Shown here: positions 50,167 through 62,921 of the stretch, in pieces
How the letters are laid out: every line of letters starts with the position of its first letter
Position numbering within the stretch: the stretch's first letter is position 1
Origin: Virgibacillus profundi
Lineage (GTDB): Bacteria > Bacillota > Bacilli > Bacillales > Amphibacillaceae
Reading direction: 5' to 3'
Assembly (NCBI RefSeq): GCF_002287375.1
Contig: NZ_NPOA01000012.1
Coordinates: forward strand, 106,410 to 170,409
Length of the DNA stretch: 64,000 nt
Made by a program: the position numbers and the translations under genes
The notes under the pieces: model-generated
Told to the model about the DNA's origin: nothing
Databases searched by the model: none
What the model saw: only the letters and a program-made list of their open reading frames with translations

Positions 50167-51561
50167 ATGGAAAATATGGTTAAATCATTTATAAAAAAAC
50201 ATTATTTATTAACAAGAAATGCGACAGTACTAATCGGTGTTTCCGGTGGCCCGGATTCAATGGCCCTGCTGCATTTTCTCTATACCATTCGTAATAAGTG
50301 GAACTTAAATGTTATTGCCCTTTCTGTAGATCATCAATTAAGAGGAGAAGAGTCGAAAGCTGATTTATATTATGTAAAGGAGGTATGCGAGCAGTGGGGG
50401 ATAGAGTTTAGGGGAACTTCTCTGGACGTTCCGCTGTATAAACAAAAGAAGCAGGTAAGTACAGAGCTTGCTGCCAGAGAACTCCGCTATCAATTTTATG
50501 CTGAGCAGATGGAGGAATTTCAAGCAGATTATTTGGCGCTCGGGCACCATGGTGATGATCAGGTTGAAACAATGCTGATGAGTTTGGTTCGGTCAGCTAG
50601 TTCCAGTGCCTTATCAGGTATACCTGTGAAACGTGAATTCTCCACAGGAAATCTAATTCGTCCGTTATTATGTGTGACGAAAAAGGATTTGGAAATGTAT
50701 TGTCAGGATAATAAAATTAATCCCAGAATTGATTCTTCAAATAATGAAACAGAATTCACAAGGAACTTTTTCAGAAATAATATAATTCCATTAATAAAGG
50801 AAAAAAATAATAATATACATACAACAATACAACATATGAGTGAAACTATTCACGAGGATGAACAATTTTTACATAATGAAGCTTTGGCCATGTTCAGGAA
50901 CATTATTGAATTTGACTATGAAAGCAGTATTGCATCGTTTGAAATTGATGTGTTTAAAAGACATGCATATGCTTTACAAAGACGGGTCTTTCATCTAATA
51001 TTAAACTATCTATATGATGAATTACCCAAGGATCTATCTTACGTACATGAGGAACAATTTTTTTCTATGCTGCAAAAGGACAAAGGTAACGTCCAGATTG
51101 ATTTCCCGCATCATTTAAAATTGGAGAGATCTTATAATAAGCTGGTATTTTACTTCACTAATCTTCATTCAGAAAACCCTTTTTATCACTTTACATTGGA
51201 TATTCCAGGGACATTAAAATTGCCGGACGGTTCATCGGTTACAGGTGACATTGTTAACCATTATAAAAAGCAGGATCGTTTTTCTTATTTTTGTAATACA
51301 GGTCAAATAGCTTTACCATTACATATTAGAACACGTCGGTCAGGGGATAGAATGAGTTGGAGGGGTCTGAATGGCAGCAAAAAATTAAAAGATATTTTTA
51401 TTGATGCTAAAATTCCAAAAAAAGAGAGAGATAATTGGCCGATTTTAGTCGATAATAATGGAGAGATTCTATGGCTTATTGGATTAAAAAAAGGACAACC
51501 TCAAAAGCAGTCAAAATACACATCCTATATTCAATTAGTTTACACGGAAAATAACGTGTAA
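50167..51561 (+). CDS. tilS: tRNA(Ile)-lysidine synthetase
   Basis: 464 residues. PP-loop ATPase, SGGPDS at 26-31, LGHHGDDQVETMLM near 128, and the C-terminal TilS domain (RRSGDRMSWRGLNGSKKLKD). Converts C34 of tRNA-Ile2 to lysidine, an essential step. It precedes hpt as in all bacilli. Confidence 0.96.
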   Translation: MENMVKSFIKKHYLLTRNATVLIGVSGGPDSMALLHFLYTIRNKWNLNVIALSVDHQLRGEESKADLYYVKEVCEQWGIEFRGTSLDVPLYKQKKQVSTELAARELRYQFYAEQMEEFQADYLALGHHGDDQVETMLMSLVRSASSSALSGIPVKREFSTGNLIRPLLCVTKKDLEMYCQDNKINPRIDSSNNETEFTRNFFRNNIIPLIKEKNNNIHTTIQHMSETIHEDEQFLHNEALAMFRNIIEFDYESSIASFEIDVFKRHAYALQRRVFHLILNYLYDELPKDLSYVHEEQFFSMLQKDKGNVQIDFPHHLKLERSYNKLVFYFTNLHSENPFYHFTLDIPGTLKLPDGSSVTGDIVNHYKKQDRFSYFCNTGQIALPLHIRTRRSGDRMSWRGLNGSKKLKDIFIDAKIPKKERDNWPILVDNNGEILWLIGLKKGQPQKQSKYTSYIQLVYTENNV

Positions 51562-51609
51562 ACTAATAAGGAATAAGTTATCTAATGCACGATGTAGGAG
51601 GAACAAAAC

Positions 51610-52155
51610 ATGCATAACGATATTAAGGAAGTATTAATATCAGAAGAAGAAATAAGAAATAAATGTAAGGAACTAGGTAAACAGCTGACAAAAGAATATG
51701 ATGGGAAATTTCCACTGGCAATTGGTGTCCTGAAGGGTGCAATGCCTTTTATGTCTGATGTGCTCCGTTACACGGAAGTACATTTGGAAATGGATTTTAT
51801 GGATGTGTCGAGCTATGGCAGTGAAATGCGTTCCTCCGGTGAAGTTAAAATAGTGAAGGATCTTGATGCGAAAGTAGAAGGTCGGGATCTGTTAATTATC
51901 GAGGATATTATTGATAGCGGCTTAACATTAAGTTATCTTGTTGATTTATTTAAATATCGTAAAGCTAATTCCATCAAAATAGTTACACTGCTTGATAAGC
52001 CTTCAGGAAGAACTGCTGCTATTAAGGCGGACCTGATTGGATTTGAAGTTCCGGATGAATTTGTAGTAGGGTACGGGCTGGATTATATAGAGAAATATCG
52101 TAATTTACCGTACATAGGTGTACTAAAACCGGAAATTTATGGTGGAGTAGAATAA
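51610..52155 (+). CDS. hpt: Hypoxanthine-guanine phosphoribosyltransferase
   Basis: 181 residues. PRPP loop [17 protein letters not shown] (about 95-111) and the C-terminal VVGYGLDY. Salvages hypoxanthine and guanine. Ribosome binding site taggagg. In B. subtilis it also affects ftsH expression with TilS. Confidence 0.95.
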   Translation: MHNDIKEVLISEEEIRNKCKELGKQLTKEYDGKFPLAIGVLKGAMPFMSDVLRYTEVHLEMDFMDVSSYGSEMRSSGEVKIVKDLDAKVEGRDLLIIEDIIDSGLTLSYLVDLFKYRKANSIKIVTLLDKPSGRTAAIKADLIGFEVPDEFVVGYGLDYIEKYRNLPYIGVLKPEIYGGVE

Positions 52156-52238
52156 TGGGAATCAGCAAGTGTGACATGATGTTAGTAAAAAAACATACTT
52201 TAGTCATGAGAATAATTCCATTTAAGAGGATAAAATAG

Positions 52239-52268
52239 TTGTAATAAAACTTTTTCATATGGTACGAT
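52239..52268 (+). promoter_or_regulatory. Possible promoter of ftsH
   Basis: TTGTAA (52239-52244), 18 bp, TACGAT (52263-52268), about 40 nt before the ftsH start. Confidence 0.5.
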
Positions 52269-52306
52269 GTAATATAGTTTTTCCCCGTATTGGGAGGAGG
52301 TAGGCA

Positions 52307-54328
52307 ATGAGCCGGATATTTCGGAATGTGTTCTTTTGGGTCCTCATATTTCTCGTCGTTGTCGGCGTTATAGGAGTATTTAATGGACAAAATGAAGAAG
52401 CACAGCAATTTAATGTACAAGAATTTACAGACGCTTTAAATAATGGCGAAATCGAAGAAATGACGATGCAGCCAGCACATGGAATTATGCGGATTACTGG
52501 AACGCTGGCAGAGGGCGATAAGCAATTTGTTGCGCAGGTTCCCGATAATACAGATATAATTGCAACAATTACAGAGCAGGCAAATCAACAAAGTGAGCTA
52601 ATGGTAGAACCAGAAGAGCAGCCTAGTGCATTTGTTGCCTTTTTAACAGGGATTGTACCCTTTTTACTGATTGGACTATTTTTCCTATTTATTCTTAGCC
52701 AGGCACAAGGTGGCGGCGGCGGTGGCCGTGTCATGAACTTTGGTAAAAGCAAGGCGAAAATGTATACAGAAGAAAAGAAAAAAGTTCGTTTTACAGATGT
52801 TGCAGGGGCAGATGAGGAAAAGCAGGAGCTTGTAGAAGTTGTTGACTTTTTGAAGGATCCTCGAAAATTCTCTGCTGTAGGTGCGCGTATTCCAAAAGGG
52901 GTACTTTTAGTTGGACCTCCAGGAACAGGTAAAACCTTACTTGCGCGTGCAGTTGCGGGTGAAGCAGGTACACCATTCTTCTCTATTAGTGGTTCAGATT
53001 TTGTTGAGATGTTTGTTGGTGTTGGTGCTTCACGAGTACGGGATTTATTTGAAAACGCAAAGAAAAATGCACCTTGTATCATATTTATAGATGAGATTGA
53101 TGCAGTTGGACGTCAGCGTGGAGCAGGTCTTGGTGGTGGACACGATGAACGTGAACAAACATTAAACCAGCTACTCGTTGAAATGGATGGTTTTGGAGCT
53201 AATGAAGGAATTATTATGATCGCTGCAACAAACCGTGCAGACATTCTTGACCCAGCATTGTTACGTCCAGGACGTTTTGACCGTCAGATTATGGTGGATC
53301 GCCCTGATGTAAAAGGCCGTGAAGAAGTGTTGAAAGTCCATGCCAGAAATAAACCGTTAGATGATACGGTTGACTTAAAAGTAATCGCCATGCGTACACC
53401 AGGATTCTCCGGTGCAGATTTAGAGAACTTGCTGAATGAAGCAGCATTAGTTGCTGCCAGAAGTGAGCGTACTAAAGTCAGCATGTTGGATATTGATGAG
53501 GCAACAGACCGGGTTATTGCAGGTGTTTCTAAGAAAAGCAGGGTTATATCTCAAAAAGAACGAAATATTATTGCATATCATGAAAGTGGACACACAATTA
53601 TCGGTATGGTGTTAAACGATGCGGATATGGTACATAAAGTTACAATTGTACCACGTGGTCAGGCTGGTGGTTATGCAGTAATGCTGCCAAGAGAAGACCG
53701 TTACTTTATGACAAAACCTGAACTATTTGATAAAATCACCGGCTTACTGGGCGGTCGGGTTGCTGAGGAAGTTATTTTCGGTGAAGTAAGTACCGGAGCA
53801 CATAATGACTTCCAGCGAGCAACTGGAATTGCACGTAAAATGATAACCGAGTATGGTATGAGTGATAAAATTGGTCCACTTCAATTTACAAGCGGTGGAG
53901 GCGGCGATGTATTCTTAGGTCGTGATATTGGAAACGAGCAGAATTACAGTGACGCAATTGCACATGACATTGATCAGGAAATGCAGAACTTTATTAATCA
54001 CTGCTACGACCGTGCGAAAACAATCCTTACAGAAAACAAGGATAAGTTGGAACTCGTTGCGCAAACGCTTCTTGAAGTGGAAACATTGGATGCGAAGCAG
54101 ATTACTTCATTATTTGAAGATGGCGTAATGCCAGAGCCTGAAGAAGATGATACAAATGTAAAAGTAAACATTCAATCAAAGGATGAAGAAGCTGATCCTG
54201 ATTCATATAAAGAAGCAAAAGAAAAAGAAGAGAAAGAATCAGCTGAAGAGAGAAATTACATTGATGATCCCATCATGTCAGATAATACACCTCCTTCAGA
54301 GCCTTCAGAGGATGATAAAAAAGAATAG
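52307..54328 (+). CDS. ftsH: ATP-dependent zinc metalloprotease FtsH
   Basis: 673 residues. Two TM segments (about 6-24 and 106-126), AAA ATPase with Walker A GPPGTGKT (about 204-211), Walker [12 protein letters not shown], the SRH region, and the M41 zinc site. The zinc motif is HESGH (about 425-429) where most FtsH have HEAGH; the His and Glu ligands are intact. The tail is very acidic. Degrades membrane and regulatory proteins and is needed for sporulation. Confidence 0.97.
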   Translation: MSRIFRNVFFWVLIFLVVVGVIGVFNGQNEEAQQFNVQEFTDALNNGEIEEMTMQPAHGIMRITGTLAEGDKQFVAQVPDNTDIIATITEQANQQSELMVEPEEQPSAFVAFLTGIVPFLLIGLFFLFILSQAQGGGGGGRVMNFGKSKAKMYTEEKKKVRFTDVAGADEEKQELVEVVDFLKDPRKFSAVGARIPKGVLLVGPPGTGKTLLARAVAGEAGTPFFSISGSDFVEMFVGVGASRVRDLFENAKKNAPCIIFIDEIDAVGRQRGAGLGGGHDEREQTLNQLLVEMDGFGANEGIIMIAATNRADILDPALLRPGRFDRQIMVDRPDVKGREEVLKVHARNKPLDDTVDLKVIAMRTPGFSGADLENLLNEAALVAARSERTKVSMLDIDEATDRVIAGVSKKSRVISQKERNIIAYHESGHTIIGMVLNDADMVHKVTIVPRGQAGGYAVMLPREDRYFMTKPELFDKITGLLGGRVAEEVIFGEVSTGAHNDFQRATGIARKMITEYGMSDKIGPLQFTSGGGGDVFLGRDIGNEQNYSDAIAHDIDQEMQNFINHCYDRAKTILTENKDKLELVAQTLLEVETLDAKQITSLFEDGVMPEPEEDDTNVKVNIQSKDEEADPDSYKEAKEKEEKESAEERNYIDDPIMSDNTPPSEPSEDDKKE

Positions 54329-54336
54329 TAAATCTC

Positions 54337-54375
54337 AAAGCAGTCACTTGATTTAAGTGACTGCTTTTATTTTTT
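54337..54375 (+). terminator. Terminator after ftsH
   Basis: AAAGCAGTCACTT pairs with AAGTGACTGCTTT, followed by TATTTTTT. Confidence 0.93.
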
Positions 54376-54520
54376 GGCTTTAACATGATTGTGCTACTGA
54401 CCATGCTTTTGCTTTTCCTGCAGAAGTCCCGCATCCTTTTTACTGCTAAAATGCCCAGTTGAGGAGAGTCATTCTATGTCCAAACTATCGAATAGTAATA
54501 AATAATGGCTCTTTTCGTAT

Positions 54521-54975
54521 AGATTGGGACTGCGATTACTCGCCCCACCGAATGACTTGTTGCTAATGTCACCGCAGTTGATTGCGACGTAACTAGAGAA
54601 GATGAATGGTGCGTAGTAATCGCTCCAGAAATATACTTCGCTTTCCGCGGGCGGCTGGTAAGCCTCCTCGTGCTACGCACTCCGGGGTCTCACCTATGCC
54701 TCTCCTCCCGCAGAAGTCTTCGTATATTTCCTCCGCTGTTTTTGCGCTTGTCAACTTCGAAAAGTGATTTATCAATTGATTGAATCAAACAATTGCTATC
54801 GACTTTTATGATGGTTGTTTGGAGCGGAGGACCGTTGACTCCTGCGGGAACAGCACGTGTCTGAAGACCCCGCAGAGTGGGTTTCTCGAGGAGGCTGAAG
54901 CCGTGCCCGCGGAAAGCAACGGTCCGCAGCGAAAACACCCCTGCGCATATGTCGTCTTTTATATAACCTTTCCTG
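54521..54975 (+). repeat. Dispersed composite repeat, A + B with left end
   Basis: The left terminal module (ttgggactgcgattactcg...ccccaccgaa) precedes A (about 54622-54742), the AT-rich centre (gattgaatcaaacaattgc) and B (about 54821-54940, ggagcggaggaccgttgact). It separates ftsH from coaX. Frames in it on both strands (54593-55004) are artefacts. The sequence between it and coaX holds no clear promoter. Confidence 0.92.
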
Positions 54976-55080
54976 TGAAAAACAACAGCCTAAATTATAG
55001 ATAACATTCTATTTTTTTATTAAAATACAAAGTATGATATATTTAAAAAATAGAAACGATAGGAAGGTCTGGTAAACAAT

Positions 55081-55848
55081 ATGTTATTTGTTCTGGATGT
55101 GGGTAATACAAACACTGTACTGGGTGTGTTTGATGAAGATCATTTGAAACATGAGTGGCGAATAAAAACAGATAGACATAAAACAGAAGATGAGTTTGGT
55201 ATGCTTATAAAATCTTTGTTCGATCATAAAGGTATCGCTTTTTCAGATATAACGGCAGTAATTATATCATCGGTAGTTCCTCCGATCATGTTTGCTTTGG
55301 AAAAAATGAGTAAGGATTATTTTAAATTAGAACCATTAATCATTGGGAAAGAAACGGTTCGTTCCTTCTTGGAAATGCGCTATCCTAACCCACAGGAAAT
55401 TGGGGCAGACCGGATTGTTAATGCGGTAGGGGCGATTGAGCAATATGGAGCCCCACTGATTATAATTGATTTCGGTACAGCAACAACTTTTTGCTATGTA
55501 AATGATAATAAGGAATACCAAGGAGGAATTATATCTCCGGGAATTAATATTTCAATGGAGGCCTTATATAGCAAGGCCTCAAAATTACCTAAAATTGAAA
55601 TTCAATCACCTAACCAGGTAATTGGCTCTTCAACAGTAGAAGCAATGCAGTCCGGTGTGTTTTATGGATACGTAGGACAAGTAGATGGTATAGTAAATCG
55701 TATAAAAGAGGATATGAATATAAAGCCAACAGTTATTGCAACAGGCGGATTGGCATCTTTAATTGCTGGTGAGTCAACAACGATTGATCATGTAGATCCA
55801 CATTTAACATTAAAAGGCTTGTATTTAATTTATCAGAAGAATAACTGA
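55081..55848 (+). CDS. coaX: Type III pantothenate kinase
   Basis: 255 residues. ASKHA-fold kinase with the phosphate motif DVGNTNT (6-12), [19 protein letters not shown] and GGIISPGI. First step of CoA synthesis; type III enzymes do not respond to CoA feedback. Ribosome binding site aggaaggt. Confidence 0.96.
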   Translation: MLFVLDVGNTNTVLGVFDEDHLKHEWRIKTDRHKTEDEFGMLIKSLFDHKGIAFSDITAVIISSVVPPIMFALEKMSKDYFKLEPLIIGKETVRSFLEMRYPNPQEIGADRIVNAVGAIEQYGAPLIIIDFGTATTFCYVNDNKEYQGGIISPGINISMEALYSKASKLPKIEIQSPNQVIGSSTVEAMQSGVFYGYVGQVDGIVNRIKEDMNIKPTVIATGGLASLIAGESTTIDHVDPHLTLKGLYLIYQKNN

Positions 55849-55868
55849 CATTATAAAGGAGAATCATC

Positions 55869-56738
55869 ATGAAGGATTACTTAGTAAAAGCAACAATTTA
55901 TCAGGGAATGGTTCGTGCTTATGCTGCTGTTACAACAAATACAGTAGAAGAAGCACGCAGAAGACAGGATACATGGGCGACTGCTTCAGCTGCACTGGGC
56001 AGGACCATTACCATCACAGCAATGATGGGTGCAATGAATAAAGGTGATGATTCCATTACTGTAAAAGTGGAAGGCAACGGGCCAATGGGTCCCATTGTGG
56101 CTGATAGTAATGCGAAAGGGCATGTCCGTGGCTATGTAACAAACTCCCATGTGGATTTTGATTTAAACGAAAATGGTAAATTAGATGTTGCTCAGGCGGT
56201 TGGAACTGAAGGAAGCATAAGTGTTATAAAAGATCTGGGCTTAAAGGAGTATTTTACTGGAGAGGTCCCGATTATCTCCGGGGAGCTAAGTGAGGATTTC
56301 ACCTATTACTTCGCTACATCTGAGCAGATACCTTCTGCTGTAGGTGCAGGTGTCTTGGTAAATCCTGATCAATCGGTACTTGCTGCCGGCGGATTTATCG
56401 TACAGGTTATGCCGGGTGCGGATGAGGAGATAATCACACGATTGGAAGAACAAATTCAGTCTTTTCCTGCTATATCGACCCTGATTCAGGAAGGAAATTC
56501 ACCTGAACAAATTCTTGAACGTCTTTTTGGGAAAGATGAAATAAAATTCCATGAGCAATTACCAATTGAATTCCGTTGTAAATGCTCTAAAGAACGGATT
56601 GCAAATGCAATAATCGGATTGGGTAATGAAGAAATACAGAGCATGATTGATGAAGATCACGGAGCGGAAGCGAACTGTCACTTCTGTAATGAAGTCTATC
56701 AATTTACAGAGTCAGAACTTGAGGAATTAAAAAAATAA
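55869..56738 (+). CDS. hslO: Redox-regulated chaperone Hsp33
   Basis: 289 residues. The C-terminal zinc redox switch CKC...CHFC (about 235-270) is intact. Under oxidative stress, zinc loss and disulphides turn on holdase activity. 20 nt after coaX, so the two are in one operon. The repeat element starts about 40 nt downstream. Confidence 0.96.
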   Translation: MKDYLVKATIYQGMVRAYAAVTTNTVEEARRRQDTWATASAALGRTITITAMMGAMNKGDDSITVKVEGNGPMGPIVADSNAKGHVRGYVTNSHVDFDLNENGKLDVAQAVGTEGSISVIKDLGLKEYFTGEVPIISGELSEDFTYYFATSEQIPSAVGAGVLVNPDQSVLAAGGFIVQVMPGADEEIITRLEEQIQSFPAISTLIQEGNSPEQILERLFGKDEIKFHEQLPIEFRCKCSKERIANAIIGLGNEEIQSMIDEDHGAEANCHFCNEVYQFTESELEELKK

Positions 56739-56780
56739 AAGAGGTTGCTTAAAAGAATGCACGATAGGCTGATTTCTAAA

Positions 56781-57285
56781 GGATTGGGGCTGCGAACTGC
56801 CGCCCCACCGAAAGTCTGTTGTTTTGTCACAAAATCTATAAAATGCGAAGTAATAGATGATCACTAGTCCTTATTACCGCTCTGGAAACACATTTCGCTT
56901 TCCGCGGGCGGCTGGTGAGCCTCCTCGTGCTACGCACTGCGGGGTCTCACCTATGCCTTTCCTCCCGCAGGAGTCTTCAATGTGTTTCCTCCGCTGGGAT
57001 GGTACTTTCACTTTCAAAGGATGATTTAACATTTGATTACATCAAACTATTAAGATAATCCTTACTAGCGTAGGCAGAATACGAAGACTCCAACGGGAAC
57101 AGCACGTGTCCGAAGACCCCGCAGAGTGGTTTTCTCGAGGAGGCTGAGGCCGTGCCCGTGGAAAGCGAAGTATTCTGCCGGAGCGAGATTTAGCGGTCAA
57201 CCATCATTAGAATAAGAGAAAGCGTCATGAGATAATTTTCACTGTGTCGCATTTTACATCCAATACGACGTTTTAAAAGTAACAA
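56781..57285 (+). repeat. Dispersed composite repeat, A + B with both end modules
   Basis: Left module (attggggctgcgaactgccgccccaccgaaag), A (about 56880-57000), centre, B (about 57060-57190, less conserved, with cagaatacgaagactcc at its start), then the right module cactgtgtcgcattttacatcc...acgacgtttta, which is the inverted form of the left module of the 45.1-kb copy. Lies between hslO and the yacD-like gene. Confidence 0.92.
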
Positions 57286-57331
57286 TACTTACAAAAAGAG
57301 CTGTACGATAAGAAATGGAAGGAAGTAATCT

Positions 57332-58243
57332 ATGTCCAAAAAACTACTGCTGGGAATTATCATTGTACTTGTCATTACAAACATTGCCTCACTACTGTTT
57401 TGGAACAAAGAAGAAACTGTAGGTATTGATGATGGAGCGGGAACAGGTACAAGGGAAATAAACAGTAAAGAACCAGTAGCATCTATCGATGATGAAGAAA
57501 TATCCTATCAGGATTGGATGGAGGCACTGAGAAGTACGCATGGTGAAAAACAAATGAAAATGATGATCGACCGTGCCGTAGTAAAGCAGTTGGCTGAAGA
57601 AAATAATATAGAAGTACATGATAAGGTGATCGAGCGGGAAATTGCACTACTAACATCGATGCAAGGTGTTATGAAAGAAGAAGAGTTTGCGAAAAAGCAG
57701 GAAAAGTGGAGAGAAGAAATTATCTATCGCTATCAATTGGAACAGCTTTTAACGATGGATACCCAAATTTCTGAAGAAGAAATACAAACTTATTATAATG
57801 AGTATAAAAATCAATATGACTTCACAGCTTCCATGCAGCTTTCGCATATCATTGTGCAAAATTTTGATACCGCTGAAAAAGTAATTAAAGAATTAGGGGA
57901 TGGGGCTTCCTTTGATTTACTGGCACAGGAATATTCGCTTGATGAGGAATCGAAAAAAGATGGGGGATATCTTGGTTTTATTAAGACAACAAGTCAATTT
58001 TTCCCTAATGGCTATGAAGAAGTAGCCATGGAAATGGAGGAAGATTCCTATAGTGAAGCCTTTGCTGCAGATAATGGAATTGCTATTATTTATCTTCACC
58101 GTAAATTGCCATCGATTGAATTTACATATGGCGAAATTAAAGCCTATGTAAAAAGCGAATTGGCATTGCATGAAACAGATCAATCACTTACAGCAAATCC
58201 CTTGTGGGAGAAGTTGGATATTGAATGGTTGTATGATGAATAA
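57332..58243 (+). CDS. Membrane-anchored parvulin-type foldase (YacD-like)
   Basis: 303 residues. One N-terminal TM anchor (about 4-24) without a lipobox Cys, a SurA-N-like helical region (about 45-135), and a PpiC-type rotamase domain (about 150-245) with LSHIIV, the FDLLAQEYSLDEESKKDGGYLGF block and a C-terminal helical tail. A PrsA relative acting on exported proteins. It matches B. subtilis YacD in position, between hslO and cysK. Confidence 0.9.
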   Translation: MSKKLLLGIIIVLVITNIASLLFWNKEETVGIDDGAGTGTREINSKEPVASIDDEEISYQDWMEALRSTHGEKQMKMMIDRAVVKQLAEENNIEVHDKVIEREIALLTSMQGVMKEEEFAKKQEKWREEIIYRYQLEQLLTMDTQISEEEIQTYYNEYKNQYDFTASMQLSHIIVQNFDTAEKVIKELGDGASFDLLAQEYSLDEESKKDGGYLGFIKTTSQFFPNGYEEVAMEMEEDSYSEAFAADNGIAIIYLHRKLPSIEFTYGEIKAYVKSELALHETDQSLTANPLWEKLDIEWLYDE

Positions 58244-58296
58244 CAAGCCTGCTCCTTAAAATTTGGTAGTTATTCGCCTATTTCCTACCTTTTTGG

Positions 58297-58325
58297 TTGA
58301 CATTTACAGGTGGAAAACGTACATT
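58297..58325 (+). promoter_or_regulatory. Sigma-A promoter of cysK
   Basis: TTGACA (58297-58302), 17 bp, TACATT (58320-58325). No T-box or S-box leader fits the 45 nt before the start. I see no certain CymR site. Confidence 0.78.
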
Positions 58326-58370
58326 ATAACTAAATCATACAAAATAACTAGGAATTAGGAGGTAGTTGTT

Positions 58371-59303
58371 ATGAGAGTTGCTGATAATATAGCTGGTTTA
58401 ATCGGAGAAACACCGATAGTTAAATTAAATCATTTTACAGACGAAAACAGTGCAGATGTGTATTTGAAATTAGAATTTATGAATCCAGGCAGTTCTGTAA
58501 AAGATCGTATTGCATTATCAATGATCGAAGCTGCAGAGAAAAGTGGGGACTTAAAAGCGGGTGACACCATTATTGAGCCAACAAGTGGAAACACAGGGAT
58601 TGGTTTAGCGATGGTAGCAGCAGCAAAAGGGTATAAGGCTGTTCTGGTTATGCCTGATACAATGAGTAAAGAACGTCGTAATTTACTTCGTGCCTATGGT
58701 GCTGAATTAATTTTAACCCCAGGCGCAGATGGTATGAAGGGTGCTATAGCAAAAGCTGAAGAATTAAAAAAAGCAAATGGCTATTTCATGCCACAGCAAT
58801 TTAGTAATGAAGCGAATCCGGAAGTACATGCCCGTACAACAGGAAATGAAATTGTTGAGCAAATGAAAGATGGGTTAGATGGATTTGTTTCCGGTATTGG
58901 AACAGGTGGAACAATTACAGGTGCTGGAAGCGTGTTAAAAAATCACTTTGATGGCATCAAGCTATATGCCGTTGAACCGGAAGACTCAGCTATTTTGTCA
59001 GGGGGATCACCTGGTCCACATAAGATTCAAGGTCTTGGGGCAGGCTTTGTTCCGGAAACTTTAGACACGGATATTTATGATGAAGTAGTTCAAGTATCCA
59101 ATGAGGAGTCATTTGAAACTTCACGCAAAGTTGCAACAACTAATGGTATTCTGGGTGGTATCTCTTCAGGTGCAGCGGTTGCCGCAGCGGTGAAGGTTGC
59201 AAAACAATTAGGTAAAGGGAAGAAAGTTCTTGCTGTTTTACCTGATAATGGCGAACGTTATTTATCAACAGCCCTTTTTCAGTTTGATGAAGCAAACGAA
59301 TAA
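58371..59303 (+). CDS. cysK: Cysteine synthase A
   Basis: 310 residues. O-acetylserine sulfhydrylase; PLP lysine in [11 protein letters not shown] (K about 44), substrate loop TSGNTG (about 70-75), GGIG-like phosphate loop [10 protein letters not shown] (about 176-185). In B. subtilis it is followed by pabB; here folP follows after a terminator. Confidence 0.96.
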   Translation: MRVADNIAGLIGETPIVKLNHFTDENSADVYLKLEFMNPGSSVKDRIALSMIEAAEKSGDLKAGDTIIEPTSGNTGIGLAMVAAAKGYKAVLVMPDTMSKERRNLLRAYGAELILTPGADGMKGAIAKAEELKKANGYFMPQQFSNEANPEVHARTTGNEIVEQMKDGLDGFVSGIGTGGTITGAGSVLKNHFDGIKLYAVEPEDSAILSGGSPGPHKIQGLGAGFVPETLDTDIYDEVVQVSNEESFETSRKVATTNGILGGISSGAAVAAAVKVAKQLGKGKKVLAVLPDNGERYLSTALFQFDEANE

Positions 59304-59312
59304 GATAAGAAT

Positions 59313-59357
59313 AAAAGGATTGGCATCTGAAGTAGTTGATGCCAGTCCTTTTTTTAT
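59313..59357 (+). terminator. Terminator after cysK
   Basis: AAAAGGAtTGGCATC pairs with GATGCCAgTCCTTTT followed by TTT. Confidence 0.92.
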
Positions 59358-59404
59358 GTGTTAAAATGGTTAACGAATAATGCTAATGAAAGAAGGCTAC
59401 TTAA

Positions 59405-60235
59405 ATGATTTTAAAAACAACGTCAAAAATTTTAAAATTATTGGATCGTACACATATAATGGGTATTTTAAATGTCACCCCGGATTCTTTTTCAGATGGC
59501 GGGAACTATACAACAATTGAAAAAGCGGTTGAACAAGCAATGGAAATGGAGCGGCTTGGTGCAGACATTATTGATATTGGCGGGGAATCGACAAGACCTG
59601 ATCATGATCCCGTATCGGAAGAAGAAGAGATTCTCCGAGTTGTACCAATGATTAAAGCTGTTAAAGAGAAAGTTACTATACCTATCTCCATTGATACGTA
59701 CAAAGCACAAACAGCAAAACAAGCCATTGAAGCGGGTGCAGATATTATTAATGATGTATGGGGTGCAAAGAAAGAGCCCGAAATTGCCAAGGTGGCAGCA
59801 GATTATAATGTACCAATTATTTTAATGCATAACCGAAACAATATGGATTACACTTCTTTAATTGAAGATATGAAAAAAGATTTAAAGGAAAGTATTGAAA
59901 TAGCATTGAATGCCGGTGTTCCGCATGAAAATATCGTGCTCGATCCTGGCATTGGTTTTGCGAAAACAGCTGAAGATAATTTGGTAGCTATGAATAACCT
60001 GGAAAAGTTTAAAGATATGGGCTACCCGATTTTATTAGCAACTTCACGGAAAAGGTTTATAGGAGGCGTTTTAGACCTTCCACCGGAGGAACGTGATATT
60101 GGAACTGGTGCGACCACTTGTTTAGGTATTACAAAAGGTGCTCAGATTGTTCGGGTTCATAATGTAAAAGTAACCAAGGAACTAACGCAAATGATGGATG
60201 CAATACTTGCTGCAGGAGGACATGATAATGGATAA
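59405..60235 (+). CDS. folP: Dihydropteroate synthase
   Basis: 276 residues (sul). ILNVTPDSFSDGG (about 20-32), GGESTRP and the C-terminal VRVHNV are DHPS signatures. Joins pABA to the pterin pyrophosphate; the target of sulfonamides. It starts the folP-folB-folK-yazB row, each gene overlapping the next. The pabBAC genes usually upstream are absent. Confidence 0.96.
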   Translation: MILKTTSKILKLLDRTHIMGILNVTPDSFSDGGNYTTIEKAVEQAMEMERLGADIIDIGGESTRPDHDPVSEEEEILRVVPMIKAVKEKVTIPISIDTYKAQTAKQAIEAGADIINDVWGAKKEPEIAKVAADYNVPIILMHNRNNMDYTSLIEDMKKDLKESIEIALNAGVPHENIVLDPGIGFAKTAEDNLVAMNNLEKFKDMGYPILLATSRKRFIGGVLDLPPEERDIGTGATTCLGITKGAQIVRVHNVKVTKELTQMMDAILAAGGHDNG

Positions 60236-60593
60236 AATTTCACTGAATAACATGCAATTTTATGGTTTTCATGGTTTATTACCAGAGGAAAACAAACTGG
60301 GACAGCGTTTTAATGTAGATGTGGAACTTTTTGTGGATTTACAGAAGCCTGGCAAGACCGATGATATGAATGATTCTGTTCATTATGGACAGGTTTACGA
60401 GGTAGTACAGGAAATTGTTGAAGGCAAAGCTAAAAATCTGATTGAAGCTGTAGCAGAAAGCATTGCTGCAAGTCTTTTGACATCCTTTGAACTACTCAAT
60501 GGATGTACAGTAAAGGTGATCAAACCGGATCCACCTATTCCAGGACATTATCAATCAGTAGCTGTAGAAATTTACAGGGAGAAATCAGTATGA
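60228..60593 (+). CDS. folB: Dihydroneopterin aldolase
   Basis: 121 residues. MQFYGFHGLLPEE (about 8-20), LGQRFNVDVEL, and the K-P-x-PPIPGHY motif near the end. ATG 60228 overlaps the folP stop by 8 nt and follows gcaggagg. Confidence 0.95.
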   Translation: MDKISLNNMQFYGFHGLLPEENKLGQRFNVDVELFVDLQKPGKTDDMNDSVHYGQVYEVVQEIVEGKAKNLIEAVAESIAASLLTSFELLNGCTVKVIKPDPPIPGHYQSVAVEIYREKSV

Positions 60594-61102
60594 ATAAAGC
60601 TTATGTAGCGTTAGGGACAAATATTGAACCAAGAATCGAATATTTAAACAGTGCCATAGCATCACTGGATAAAAATAATGATATAGCTATACAAAATAAA
60701 TCTTCTATTTATGAAACTGCACCTGTCGGCTATGCGGATCAGGCTGACTTTTTAAATATGGTTGTTGGATTGGATACATCTCTTTCCTCGATTGAGCTAT
60801 TGGATATCTGCCAGGAAATAGAGAAGCAACTAGGGAGAAAGCGGGGAATTCGTTTTGGCCCAAGAACAATTGATCTTGACATTTTGATGTATAATTATGA
60901 AAATAGTAAAATGGAGCGATTAATTATTCCGCATCCGAGAATGCAGAAAAGAGCGTTTGTTCTAATCCCGTTGAATGAGATTGCCCCAAACTTAATCATT
61001 CCTTCAACAGATGAGCCTGTTGTAGATCTTATGAATAAACTTCCAGAGTCAGACAAAAAGGATGTAACGAAATGGACACAAAGCGGGTTGGCAGAAGAAT
61101 AA
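60590..61102 (+). CDS. folK: 6-hydroxymethyl-7,8-dihydropterin pyrophosphokinase
   Basis: 170 residues. ALGTNIEPR near the start, Y-E-T-x-P-V-G-Y, and the HPPK signature RFGPRTIDLDIL (about 85-96). Its ATG overlaps the folB stop (ATGA), giving translational coupling. Confidence 0.95.
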   Translation: MNKAYVALGTNIEPRIEYLNSAIASLDKNNDIAIQNKSSIYETAPVGYADQADFLNMVVGLDTSLSSIELLDICQEIEKQLGRKRGIRFGPRTIDLDILMYNYENSKMERLIIPHPRMQKRAFVLIPLNEIAPNLIIPSTDEPVVDLMNKLPESDKKDVTKWTQSGLAEE

Positions 61103-61299
61103 AGGCATTTCGGAAATTAAAAGGACACACACAGCTTGAATTTGCAGAGATGCTCGGGGTTTCTATAGCAGTAATCGGCGGGGTGGAGCGAGGCACAAAG
61201 CAAATAACTGACGAGCTTCTTGATCAGATTGCTAATTCTTTAGCTGTATCCAGGAACGAATTAACACTAAGAAACAAAAGAGGACATACAGATGCTTAA
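61072..61299 (+). CDS. yazB: Small XRE-type HTH protein YazB
   Basis: 75 residues, nearly all a Cro/CI-type HTH (RIKAFRKLKGHTQLEFAEMLGVSIAVI). Unknown target; conserved after folK in bacilli. It overlaps the folK end by 31 nt. In B. subtilis dusB (yacF) comes next; here lysS follows directly. Confidence 0.9.
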   Translation: MDTKRVGRRIKAFRKLKGHTQLEFAEMLGVSIAVIGGVERGTKQITDELLDQIANSLAVSRNELTLRNKRGHTDA

Positions 61300-61421
61300 T
61301 ATAAGTGATATTACGATCCGAATTGTGTTGTTTTAGCACCTTTAGTATAAAGCTGGTATGAAAAGGTAATAAACATGAAAGAAGTAGTCTTTTTCGATAT
61401 ACTTAAACTTACATATAATAA

Positions 61422-62921
<1,500 letters not shown>

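Noticed and set aside
52585-53082. Minus-strand open frame of 165 codons inside ftsH
   Set aside because: Antisense shadow of the conserved AAA domain.
54593-55004. Open frames between ftsH and coaX
   Set aside because: Repeat DNA again; the products resemble each other across loci only because of the repeats.
58244-58370. S-box or cysteine-related riboswitch before cysK
   Set aside because: Too short a leader; only a sigma-A promoter was seen.
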